DNA of 64,000 bases from Bacteroidetes bacterium UBA6221. GTDB taxonomy: Bacteria; Bacteroidota; Bacteroidia; Chitinophagales; Chitinophagaceae. The DNA lies in NCBI GenBank assembly GCA_002421685.1, contig DISB01000017.1:62001-126000 (forward strand). Reading direction: 5' to 3'. Positions 42,515-50,278 of the stretch are shown piece by piece. The notes beneath the pieces are model-generated. The model worked only from the letters and a program-made list of their open reading frames with translations. It was not told where the DNA came from and searched no databases. Each line of letters starts with the position of its first letter. Positions within the stretch are counted from its first letter, which is position 1. The translations under genes and the position numbers were made by a program.

Positions 42515-43261
42515 ATGAAATACAATATAAACATCATTCTCTCCCTCTTAATGTTATCAATGTCTTTGGTAACATCAGCCCAATACTCCATCAAAACCAC
42601 AAAGGTGGATAGCAATATTTACCTCTACACCTCTTATGGTAGTGCTGGTAGTTATAAAAATGTAGATGCTAATGCGGTGGTAGTGGTTTCGGGTAATGAT
42701 GCTATGCTGTTCGACACGCCCTGGGATAGTGTACAGGCTGGGCAATTGATAACATGGATAACAGATAGCCTGCGGAAGAAAATCACCTTATCTGTCATCA
42801 CCCACGCCCATGCCGACAGGATTGGCAGTATAGGAACAATGCACAGTTATGGTATCCCTACCTACAGTCACTACCTCACTGCACAGGAAGCTGTTAAAAG
42901 GGACTATCCCCAACCACGGCACATCTTTTACAACGACGATACCACTTTCCGTTGCGGCGATATAGAAGTGGTTGCCTACTACCCCGGTGCAGGGCATACT
43001 ATCGATAATATTGTGCTGTACATACCCTCCAAAAAATTCCTGTACGGTGGCTGTTTTATCAAAAGCGGTTTCAGTACCGATATAGGCAATATAGAAGATG
43101 CGGATGTAGTCGCCTGGCCGGAGAGTCTTATGAAGATGAAAAAGCGTTTTAAGAAAACCGGCATCAATATGGTAATACCCGGCCACGGTAGCTGGGAATC
43201 GGACAAGGCAATGAAAAATACGATGCACCTGCTTACAGAAACCAAGGAAGGCAATTATTAA
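42515..43261 (+). CDS. subclass B1 metallo-beta-lactamase
   Basis: A 248-residue secreted zinc hydrolase; signal peptide ends TSAQ (about residue 22). All ligands of subclass B1 are present: H97, H99 and D101 in HAHADRIG, H161 in GAGHTIDNIV, C180 in GGCFIKS and H224 in PGHGSW. The spacing fits the B1 group (BcII, CcrA and BlaB type), including the R after D101 and the GGC-(F/L)-IKS and GAGHTxDNIV blocks. Members open beta-lactams, including carbapenems, in the periplasm. It starts 2 bp after the parE stop and likely shares its transcript. Activity and substrate range are not shown by sequence. Confidence 0.88.
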   Translation: MKYNINIILSLLMLSMSLVTSAQYSIKTTKVDSNIYLYTSYGSAGSYKNVDANAVVVVSGNDAMLFDTPWDSVQAGQLITWITDSLRKKITLSVITHAHADRIGSIGTMHSYGIPTYSHYLTAQEAVKRDYPQPRHIFYNDDTTFRCGDIEVVAYYPGAGHTIDNIVLYIPSKKFLYGGCFIKSGFSTDIGNIEDADVVAWPESLMKMKKRFKKTGINMVIPGHGSWESDKAMKNTMHLLTETKEGNY

Positions 43262-43291
43262 CTGAATTTATTTTTCCCCTATATTCGAACC

Positions 43292-43831
43292 ATGGAAACA
43301 ACATTAGGCATAGGCTCCAGGGTGGAGCATCCTCATTTTGGCAAAGGTGTGATTGTAGATGTATCCAGTGAGTTGTACATCATCTGGTTCAAGTCGCAGG
43401 GCGGCACCAAAAGCATCAACAAAGAATTTGACCTGAAAGTAATTGAAGCTGTAGAGGGTGGCACCGCCGCAGCAGGCGGAATTACCTTGGCCGACATAGA
43501 GCAGGCATTAGATAATATACTGGAACGCCGCCTGCACGAGATGCAGCTGGTGCCTATGGCCAACAAATGGAATAATGGCATGTTGATATTAAAGCCTGCA
43601 GAAGAATCTATGCAGGCCAAAGAAATGCCTATCGAAACCTTCTTTCATAAAATAGTGATGGTGCGCGACAAACTGCGCCTGGTAGAGCAGAAAATAAACG
43701 CCCACAAAGTATTGACTGATGAAGAAAAAGTGGACCTGCAGCAATACATCACGGGTATATATGGTTCGCTCACTACGTTCAATGTGTTATTTAAAGAAAC
43801 GCACCACCAGTTTAAAGGAAGCGGGGGATAA
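43292..43831 (+). CDS. conserved protein with N-terminal Tudor-like domain
   Basis: A 179-residue protein of unknown function. The first 45 residues (GSRVEHPHFGKGVIVDVSSE then YIIWFKSQGGTKSI) have the pattern of the small Tudor-like barrel found at the C terminus of UvrD/PcrA and in some RNA polymerase binders. The rest is helical with Glu/Lys-rich segments, ending in VLFKETHHQFKGSGG. It follows the beta-lactamase by 30 bp. A TATATTCG box lies just upstream and may be a separate promoter. Such a domain suggests binding to RNA polymerase or nucleic acid, but this is inference. Confidence 0.6.
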   Translation: METTLGIGSRVEHPHFGKGVIVDVSSELYIIWFKSQGGTKSINKEFDLKVIEAVEGGTAAAGGITLADIEQALDNILERRLHEMQLVPMANKWNNGMLILKPAEESMQAKEMPIETFFHKIVMVRDKLRLVEQKINAHKVLTDEEKVDLQQYITGIYGSLTTFNVLFKETHHQFKGSGG

Positions 43832-43845
43832 GTATTATATCCCCC

Positions 43846-44034
43846 TCAACCCATAATGTGCAACCATTTGTAAATTTCCTGCTTGGTTTTGCCTGTTCTT
43901 TCGCGAAGCCTTTCCAGTAGTTCTACCTCCCTGCCTATCTGGTACTCCAGCTCGTGCTCTTCAATGTCTGGATGTTCCCTTTTGATACGCTCCTTTATTT
44001 CCGGCCACCGCTTCTGAAAATCTTGTGTGTCCAT
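43846..44034 (-). CDS. CsbD-like small protein (diverged paralog)
   Basis: A 62-residue hydrophilic protein. Its end, LRERTGKTKQEIYKWLHIMG, aligns with the end of the neighbour (LQQKLGKTRDEVVDWIKSLG), and both have an acidic middle. The N-terminal part lacks the canonical CsbD opening (GNWNELKGKAKQ), so it is a diverged member. Role in stress response is assumed from the family; no structure-based evidence here. It starts 1 bp after the stop of the real CsbD gene, on the same strand. Confidence 0.65.
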   Translation of the reverse strand: MDTQDFQKRWPEIKERIKREHPDIEEHELEYQIGREVELLERLRERTGKTKQEIYKWLHIMG

Positions 44035-44035
44035 C

Positions 44036-44224
44036 TCAGCCCAATGATTTTATCCAGTCAACTACTTCATCGCGGGTTTTTCCGAGTTTCTGCTGCAGGC
44101 GCCCTACCAATTCATCTTCCTTGCCTTCTTCATACATCAGGTCATCGTCGGTCAGGTCGGCGTACTGTTGTTTGGCTTTACCTTTCAATTCATTCCAGTT
44201 CCCTTTGATCTCTAATCTGTCCAT
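44036..44224 (-). CDS. CsbD-family stress protein
   Basis: A 62-residue protein that opens LEIKGNWNELKGKAKQQYAD, the classic CsbD motif, continues with an acidic stretch (LTDDDLMYEEGKEDELVG) and ends with a GKTRDEVVDWIKSLG helix. CsbD proteins are small, abundant general-stress proteins without known biochemistry. It is the first gene of a two-gene run with its diverged copy. Confidence 0.9.
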   Translation of the reverse strand: MDRLEIKGNWNELKGKAKQQYADLTDDDLMYEEGKEDELVGRLQQKLGKTRDEVVDWIKSLG

Positions 44225-44284
44225 TGTTAGTTGTTTTTTTGGTTACAGGTTAATAACACAAAAAACACCGGCAATGTTTACCGG

Positions 44285-44791
44285 CTATGTTAATCCGGTA
44301 ATGATTTCGGCGTGCGCAGGAAAAGCGGCTAGCAAATTTTCCCTGTTCGCGAGATCAAAATCTTCAAAGTCAAAACCGGGCGCTACGGTGCATCCACAGA
44401 GCGTGTAGCTGTTTTCCTGTTCTACCCGAGAGCCAAACCAACTACCCGCCGGTATGATCACCTGCGGCCGTTCACCCTTGTCGAAATCTTTACCCAGCAG
44501 GTGTTTTACCAGTTGTCCATCCTGCTTTATTTCGTAAATGTATAAACAGGCCCCATCGTAATGATGCCAGAGCTCGTCTGATGCTATGCGGTGCAGGGCT
44601 GAGAATTGCCCGTGTTCCAGCAGGAAGTATATGCTTGTAGATGCTGCGCGGTCGCCCTTATGTCCGGCTTTTAACAGTTCTTTGGGTAACAGCAGTTCCG
44701 ACCTGTATATTTCCCTGAAAGCGCCGCCCTCTATGTGGCTTTGCAGTTGCAGCCTGTCTTTCCAGTATGGCGCGGTGCGTTGTATATCCAT
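44285..44791 (-). CDS. DUF985 cupin-fold protein
   Basis: A 168-residue cupin. Family marks are HIEGGAFREIYRS near the N terminus, TSIYFLLEHGQFSALHRI and SDELWHHYDG (cupin metal-like positions), VIIPAGSWFGSRV, then TLCGCTVAPGFDFEDF with the conserved APGFDF. DUF985 proteins are small single-domain cupins of unknown activity. Minus strand, facing away from the lipoprotein gene that starts at 44882. Confidence 0.9.
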   Translation of the reverse strand: MDIQRTAPYWKDRLQLQSHIEGGAFREIYRSELLLPKELLKAGHKGDRAASTSIYFLLEHGQFSALHRIASDELWHHYDGACLYIYEIKQDGQLVKHLLGKDFDKGERPQVIIPAGSWFGSRVEQENSYTLCGCTVAPGFDFEDFDLANRENLLAAFPAHAEIITGLT

Positions 44792-44881
44792 GATACAAAG
44801 CTATAAGATTTGTTAAATAGGCTGGGCACCACGTTTGAGTGGCATGTTTGTTGTTTTACATTTGGCATAATAAAGAACAAG

Positions 44882-45532
44882 ATGATGCTCACACGAATAA
44901 TCATGGCTACGTTTGCGCTAAGTACGCTTTTCATCACCTCCTGTGTGAAAAAGGAGTATTATACTGTTGAACCGCCCACAGAACCCAAGCCCCCGACCTA
45001 CAATTATATATTTGACGACGACTTCAACAACAATATCAATAACTGGGCCTTCAGCGATCCCGCAAATGCTGCCTATGTTACTATTGGTAATAGTTGGCTG
45101 AAATACACCTATATGCCACCCAACGACGGCACCAATACGGTTGCCATTAATACCGGCGCCAAACTGCACCGCAATTTCCTGGTGCAGACACGTATCAGGT
45201 CGGACTATGCAATGGGTTTATGCTTCGGTGTTTCCAACAGCGATTACGGTTATTCGTTCTTTATAGACAACGAGGGATTCTTTGCCGTATTCAAAGAAGG
45301 CAGCGCTGGTGAAGGAGTGCAGACCATCATGGACTGGCAGGAAAGCGACGCCATATACCGCAACGGCTGGAATGATATCGAGTTTGAGCAAACAGGCAAC
45401 TTCTGGATAGGTTATATTAACGGTGTGAAAGTGTTTGAAATACAGGCAAAATACCTGGATGGGCAAAAAATAGGATATATAGTGCTGGCAGGCACTACCG
45501 GCTATGCCGACTACCTCACGGTACAATGGTAA
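44882..45532 (+). CDS. lipoprotein with a LamG/jelly-roll-like domain
   Basis: A 216-residue lipoprotein: start ATG 44882, lipobox LFITSC. After a proline-rich linker (VEPPTEPKPPTYN) the mature domain has FDDDFNNNINNWAF, a stretch of beta strands, then GYSFFIDNEGFFAVFKEG and the strand WIGYINGVKVFEI. This is the concanavalin-like (jelly-roll) fold seen in 3-keto-disaccharide hydrolase-like and LamG proteins. No catalytic motif is visible. It may bind carbohydrate. Confidence 0.7.
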   Translation: MMLTRIIMATFALSTLFITSCVKKEYYTVEPPTEPKPPTYNYIFDDDFNNNINNWAFSDPANAAYVTIGNSWLKYTYMPPNDGTNTVAINTGAKLHRNFLVQTRIRSDYAMGLCFGVSNSDYGYSFFIDNEGFFAVFKEGSAGEGVQTIMDWQESDAIYRNGWNDIEFEQTGNFWIGYINGVKVFEIQAKYLDGQKIGYIVLAGTTGYADYLTVQW

Positions 45533-45579
45533 GCCCACAGGATATTCGTATCTTAGCGTAGTAATAGCAGGATGGAAGC

Positions 45580-46344
45580 ATGAATGGAACCCCGGCGGAT
45601 AATAACCAGAACAATATCTCTAAAGAAGAACGGTACTTCCTGGAAGGGCCACATTCCCGGTGGGCCGAATTCAAATTCATCGTCAAGGTAATGCGCGAAT
45701 TCGTTCGCGGCGTGCGTAAACTGCATTTCATTGGTCCTTCCGTTACAGTCTTTGGTTCGGCAAGGTTTGGAGAGGAGCACCCGTATTATCAGCAGGCCAG
45801 AGAGATCGGAAGCAAGATAGTTGACCTGGGATTCAATGTAATGACCGGTGGCGGGCCGGGTATAATGGAGGCGGCCAACAGGGGCGCCAAAGAGGCGGGC
45901 GGAAGGTCGGTAGGATGTAACATAATTTTACCGCACGAACAGATGCCCAACGCTTACCTGGATATCTGGGTGGCTATGGACCTTTTCTTCGTGCGTAAAG
46001 TGTTGCTGTCAAAATATTCCTATGCTTTTGTTGTGTTGCCCGGCGGCTTTGGTACGCTGGACGAATTTTTTGAGGCGATAACCCTCATACAAACCAACAA
46101 AGTAGCACGTTTCCCTATCGTGCTGATGGGCAAGGAATATTACAGGTTCATTTATGACCATGTTGAGGAAATGATAGTACAAAAAACCATTAGTCCCGAT
46201 GATAAGAACCTGTTCCTGTTTACCGATTCAACCGACGAGGCTATTGCACATATACAGAAATACGCAGTAGAAGGTTTCGGGTTAAAAAAGAGAAGAATGC
46301 TTACGCCGATACCTGTGTTCTTTGAGAGGAGACGCTGGCGTTAA
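45580..46344 (+). CDS. LOG-family (lysine decarboxylase-like) protein
   Basis: A 254-residue member of the LOG/TIGR00730 family. The conserved motif is split: GGGPGIMEAANRGAKEAGG near residue 88 and PGGFGTLDEFFEAI near residue 155. In plants LOG enzymes release cytokinins from nucleotides; in bacteria they are phosphoribohydrolases acting on nucleoside monophosphates. The 50-residue N-terminal extension, EERYFLEGPHSRWAEFKFI, is usual for Bacteroidetes members. The stop overlaps the convergent DUF47 gene by 4 bp. Confidence 0.9.
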   Translation: MNGTPADNNQNNISKEERYFLEGPHSRWAEFKFIVKVMREFVRGVRKLHFIGPSVTVFGSARFGEEHPYYQQAREIGSKIVDLGFNVMTGGGPGIMEAANRGAKEAGGRSVGCNIILPHEQMPNAYLDIWVAMDLFFVRKVLLSKYSYAFVVLPGGFGTLDEFFEAITLIQTNKVARFPIVLMGKEYYRFIYDHVEEMIVQKTISPDDKNLFLFTDSTDEAIAHIQKYAVEGFGLKKRRMLTPIPVFFERRRWR

Positions 46345-46982
46345 GCGTATTTGATGATCATGGCTTCCAGTACATTTATTACGTCTCCGCATTTCTTGTT
46401 CAGGTTCAGCAGCACGTTGTAATGGTCTGAGAGTTTTATAGTTTCCACCGTTTCTGCTCCCACCTTGAATACGCCACCGAGGGCTCTGCTGATAATGCTG
46501 TCTGAAGTAGCCACAATGCCGCGCATTTTCTCCAGTGTCTCTGTCTGCATATGAATTCCCTTGTGCTCGCTCATGCGGCTGATGGCAATTTTAAGATGCC
46601 CGACATAGTGCACCAGGTTGTCTGCTACAATGGCTGTAGGGTCGTTTTGTCCCCAGATGTCGAAATAATACATCTGTTTGGAGGTGCCCCATATGAAATC
46701 TGCGATATCGTCCAGTGACGAGGCCATATAGTGAATGTCTTCCCTGTCCAATGGCGTAATGAAGTTTTTGCCGAGTTCCACAAACAGCCTGTGTGTCACT
46801 TCGTCATTCTTGTTTTCGAGCAGTTCTATTTTGTCCAGGATGGATTTTCGTTCGGGCCGGTTACTCACAGGTATGTATGCGACGAAATAATCCGCCATAT
46901 TGCCCAGGTTGACGGCTACCTTTGCAAAGAGGTCATAGAATTTTTTACCGGCAGGCGTAAATAGTTTGGCAAGAACATTCAT
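46341..46982 (-). CDS. DUF47 (PhoU-like) family protein
   Basis: A 213-residue helical protein of the DUF47/PhoU_div family. The series IELLENKNDEVTHRLFVEL near residue 52 and DREDIHYMASSLDDIADFI near 80 are the metal-binding E-x-x-x-D-style helices; a similar repeat occurs in the second half. These proteins regulate the Pit phosphate transporter, which normally lies beside it. No pit gene is seen here. It has an exact TAGCTTTG box on the minus strand 16 bp before its start. Confidence 0.85.
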   Translation of the reverse strand: MNVLAKLFTPAGKKFYDLFAKVAVNLGNMADYFVAYIPVSNRPERKSILDKIELLENKNDEVTHRLFVELGKNFITPLDREDIHYMASSLDDIADFIWGTSKQMYYFDIWGQNDPTAIVADNLVHYVGHLKIAISRMSEHKGIHMQTETLEKMRGIVATSDSIISRALGGVFKVGAETVETIKLSDHYNVLLNLNKKCGDVINVLEAMIIKYA

Positions 46983-46998
46983 AACGGCACGCTTTGTT

Positions 46999-47006
46999 CA
47001 AAGCTA
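46999..47006 (-). promoter_or_regulatory. -7 promoter box of the DUF47 gene
   Basis: TAGCTTTG on the minus strand (CAAAGCTA on the plus strand) is 16 bp before the DUF47 start. The -33 element is not clear. Confidence 0.45.
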
Positions 47007-47144
47007 CATCGTTATACTGCCCGGGAAGACAGTACTATAGTAACTTAACCTTAAGATAATATTGGCACCTGCCGGTTACCCTTATATTGATATTTTCGTT
47101 AACTTGCATACTTCCAAAATCCCAAAACGGGTATAATAAAAAAT

Positions 47145-48257
47145 ATGAGTGAAGTTAAGTTAAGCCTGGTAAAGTTCGCACCGAAAGGAGCAGACAATTT
47201 CCACGATGCAGTGAAGGCGAGGGTAGAGGAATACTTTAGCAGGAACAATATTTCAAAATTGTACACACCGGCAATGGTGGTGAAAACCATTGCCATGCTG
47301 GCCATGTATTTTGTGCCGTTCGCACTGATAGTGACCGGTGTTGCGTCGGCCAATATGATACTGTTTTATGGCTCTTGGCTGCTGATGGGAGTGGGCATTG
47401 CCGGTATAGGTACGTCGGTGATGCATGATTCTAACCACGGCGCGTATTCCAACAACGAAAATGTGAACCGCGCATTGGGCTGGCTGCTGAATCTTTTAGG
47501 CGGTTACGACCGCAACTGGCGCATACAGCACAACGTATTGCATCATACCTATACCAATGTTGACGGGTTGGATGAAGATATAGACGCGGGAATATTGCTG
47601 CGCATGTCGCCCAACGCAAAGCATATAGGCATGCACAAGTACCAGCACCTGTACGCATGGCTGCTGTACGGCATCATGAATATATACTGGGTAACCGTAA
47701 AGGACTATAAATGCCTGCTGAAGTACGGGAAGAATGGCATGATAAAAAAAGAAAAAATAACCCTGGCCAGGGCCCTGGTGGAACTCACAGCGTATAAGCT
47801 GTTGTATTTTGGTTATGTACTGGTATTGCCTTTATTCTTCGCGGGTGTAGAATGGTATCATGTGGTACTTGGCTTTGTTGCCATGCACCTGGTAGGCGGA
47901 TTGCTGCTTGCCTGCATTTTCCAGCTGGCGCATGTGATGGAAACATCAGAGTACCCCAGGCCCGGCGACAGCAATAAAATGGAAAGCAGTTGGGCTGTGC
48001 ATCAACTGTTGAACACAGCCAACTTCGCACCCAACAATAAATTACTTTCTTGGTACATAGGCGGGCTCAACTTCCAGATAGAGCACCACCTCTTCCCGCA
48101 GATATGCCATGTGCATTACCCCAAACTTTCTAAAATAGTGGCGCAGGTGGCTGCTGAGCATAATGTGCCGTATAACGTGCAGCCCACTTTCCGGAAGGCG
48201 CTGAAGCAACACGCGTTGATGCTGAAGCAGCTGGGAAATCCCCGGAAAACAGCTTAA
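47145..48257 (+). CDS. membrane fatty acid desaturase (di-iron type)
   Basis: A 370-residue desaturase with four membrane helices and the three His clusters: HDSNHG (about residue 94), HNVLHHTYTN (about 128) and QIEHHLFPQICHVHYPKLSK (about 310, with QIEHHLFP of the front-end group). A cytochrome b5 domain is absent, so the electron donor is separate. The third motif with Q in first place is typical of acyl-lipid or linoleoyl-CoA desaturases; the double bond position cannot be told. It is monocistronic here, between the convergent DUF47 side and the M28 peptidase. Confidence 0.92.
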   Translation: MSEVKLSLVKFAPKGADNFHDAVKARVEEYFSRNNISKLYTPAMVVKTIAMLAMYFVPFALIVTGVASANMILFYGSWLLMGVGIAGIGTSVMHDSNHGAYSNNENVNRALGWLLNLLGGYDRNWRIQHNVLHHTYTNVDGLDEDIDAGILLRMSPNAKHIGMHKYQHLYAWLLYGIMNIYWVTVKDYKCLLKYGKNGMIKKEKITLARALVELTAYKLLYFGYVLVLPLFFAGVEWYHVVLGFVAMHLVGGLLLACIFQLAHVMETSEYPRPGDSNKMESSWAVHQLLNTANFAPNNKLLSWYIGGLNFQIEHHLFPQICHVHYPKLSKIVAQVAAEHNVPYNVQPTFRKALKQHALMLKQLGNPRKTA

Positions 48258-48304
48258 TTGTAATTATTTTTTAATAACTTTCATGAGTGTCAAAATCGGT
48301 ACTC

Positions 48305-50032
48305 ATGAAGAAAGTTATACTCTTTACCGTTGCGATTTGTATCGCCGGCTTCTCTCGTGCGCAGACAAATATGCTGTCTACCAACCCCGTGGCCGAGCAG
48401 GTGGTGCTGGGCAATTATAACCCGGCTACATATCAGCCTGCTACGGTGATAGACAAAGCGGCAGACATCAGCCAGGGTATTATGACTAATGTATCGCCGG
48501 ATTCTCTGAAGTCTTACCTGGAAATGCTGCAAACTTTTGAAACAAGACATACAGCGTCCGATACAGTGTCTGCCACCAGGGGCATTGGCGCCGCGCGGCG
48601 GTGGATATATAGTAAGCTGGAGCAATTCAGTGCGCGAAATGAGAACCGGCTCATAGCTTCTTACCTGCAGTTCGACCAGCAAATATGCAGTGTGAACCAA
48701 CACAGGAATGTTTTTGCCGTGCTGCCGGGTTCTGACGTGACGGACAATTCCGTAATGATAATTGAGGCGCACTTCGACACCCGTTGCGCAGGAGATTGCG
48801 ATACCGCATGCCTGGCACAAGGCATGGAAGACAACGGCAGCGGTACAGCGCTCGTAATGGAACTTGCAAGGGTTATGTCGAAATACAGTTTCAAACATAC
48901 ACTGGTGTTTATACTAACTACCAGCGAAGAACAGGGACTGAACGGCGCACGCGCTTTCGCGCAATATTGCAAGCAAAAGGGCATCAAGATAAAAGGTGTT
49001 TTCAATAACGACGTGGTAGGCGGTATCATTTGCGGGCAAACCGCTTCGCCGCCGGGTTGTATGGGCGCAGGGACAATAGACAGCACCAACCTGCGCATAT
49101 TCTCAGGTGGCAATTTCGATTCACCCCATAAACAACTGGCGCGTTTCATAAAACTGGAATATAAAGAGATGCTCAGGCCTATCGTAAATATACCGATGAC
49201 GATAAACATCATGACGCCGCTGGACCGTACAGGCCGTGGTGGCGACCATATTCCGTTCTACGACGAGAATTATACTTCTATCAGGTTTTGCTCGGCCAAC
49301 GAACACGGCGATGGCGGCGGAGGCAATCCCAACTATAGCGACCGCCAGCACACTAGCGACGATATATTAGGCGTAGATACGGATAACGACCAGGTGATAG
49401 ACAGCTTCTTTGTGGATTTCAACTATCTCGGGCGGATGTCGGTCATTAATGGAAATGCGATGGCTATGGCGGCAATCGGGCCAAAGACACCGACATTTGA
49501 GATGTCTATGGACCCGCTGGGCTTTACCGCATACATTACTTCTGAAAAGCAATATGGGAAATACCGTGTAGCTGTGCGCTCTACCACGCAAGACTGGGAT
49601 TCTGTGTACACCATCACAGGAGATTACGGGTATATTCATGTAGGCGCCATAGGGCCGCGTTATGTGAGTGTTGCTTCGGTGGACGCGGAAGGAGTGGAAA
49701 GCCTGTTTTCGGGGGAGAAAATAGCACGCGTGGGTGTTAACGACCCGGCATATGAACAACAACCCGTTGAACTGATGCAAAACCATCCCAATCCATTCGA
49801 CGGCGAAACAATTATATCGGTTTTAGCTAACGAGAAAATGAAAGATGCCGATGCGTATATATCCATAGCGGATATTGCCGGTAAGGAGATAAAGCGGCTG
49901 AAGATAACACTGAACCCAGGCATGAACGAAGTGAGCTATGAACACGGTTATAACGTGGCCGGAACCTTCATCTATACACTGGTAGTGAACGGCCGGAAGC
50001 TGCAGAGCAGGAGAATGGTATTTACGAATTAG
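48305..50032 (+). CDS. secreted M28-family zinc peptidase with T9SS sorting domain
   Basis: A 575-residue exopeptidase-like protein. The start used is ATG 48305 (MKKVILFTVAIC), signal peptide ending GFSRAQ; a GTG six codons earlier is possible. The co-catalytic zinc site is intact: HFDT (H156), GMEDNGSG, TTSEEQG, FNNDVVG and the final QHTSDD. A linker domain follows. The tail LMQNHPNPFDGETII ... SRRMVFTN is a type A T9SS domain. M28 enzymes are aminopeptidases or carboxypeptidases; substrate is unknown. A strong bidirectional terminator follows at 50060. Confidence 0.92.
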   Translation: MKKVILFTVAICIAGFSRAQTNMLSTNPVAEQVVLGNYNPATYQPATVIDKAADISQGIMTNVSPDSLKSYLEMLQTFETRHTASDTVSATRGIGAARRWIYSKLEQFSARNENRLIASYLQFDQQICSVNQHRNVFAVLPGSDVTDNSVMIIEAHFDTRCAGDCDTACLAQGMEDNGSGTALVMELARVMSKYSFKHTLVFILTTSEEQGLNGARAFAQYCKQKGIKIKGVFNNDVVGGIICGQTASPPGCMGAGTIDSTNLRIFSGGNFDSPHKQLARFIKLEYKEMLRPIVNIPMTINIMTPLDRTGRGGDHIPFYDENYTSIRFCSANEHGDGGGGNPNYSDRQHTSDDILGVDTDNDQVIDSFFVDFNYLGRMSVINGNAMAMAAIGPKTPTFEMSMDPLGFTAYITSEKQYGKYRVAVRSTTQDWDSVYTITGDYGYIHVGAIGPRYVSVASVDAEGVESLFSGEKIARVGVNDPAYEQQPVELMQNHPNPFDGETIISVLANEKMKDADAYISIADIAGKEIKRLKITLNPGMNEVSYEHGYNVAGTFIYTLVVNGRKLQSRRMVFTN

Positions 50033-50059
50033 AGTTGCGGGACAAACTTAAATAAAAAA

Positions 50060-50079
50060 GGATAGCGAAAATGCTATCC
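50060..50079. terminator. bidirectional terminator between M28 peptidase and tRNA-Gln
   Basis: Stem GGATAGC / GCTATCC with a 6-base loop, an A run before it (50054-50059) and a T run after it (50080-50084). It can end the M28 transcript on the plus strand and the tRNA transcript on the minus strand. Confidence 0.9.
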
Positions 50080-50090
50080 TTTTTCCTGAG

Positions 50091-50161
50091 TAGTCCGACC
50101 AGGATTCGAACCTAGACAGACAGAACCAAAATCTGTAGTGCTACCATTACACCATCGGACT
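50091..50161 (-). tRNA. tRNA-Gln (anticodon TTG)
   Basis: A 71-nt cloverleaf on the minus strand. Acceptor AGTCCGA pairs with TCGGACT, the D-arm is GTGT/GCAC-like with the AATGGTAG loop, the anticodon arm is ACAGA-TTTTGGT-TCTGT, and the T-arm holds GGTTCGAATCC. The anticodon (plus-strand positions 50127-50129) reads TTG on the RNA strand, so it decodes CAA (and CAG by wobble). The 3' CCA is not encoded. Confidence 0.97.
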
Positions 50162-50278
50162 AATCACCCCGTTGGGGGCTGCAAAGGTAAAGAGAGTGAA
50201 TAATTTGCCAAAACTTTTTTCAGAATTATTTTTTCAATTACGTTTGTGATAGCTTTATAGGAATAGCATTTCAGCAGC

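Noticed and set aside
50060..50079. tRNA-linked attachment site (att) next to tRNA-Gln
   Set aside because: No repeat of the tRNA 3' end and no integrase gene nearby; xerD at 57970 is the housekeeping enzyme.
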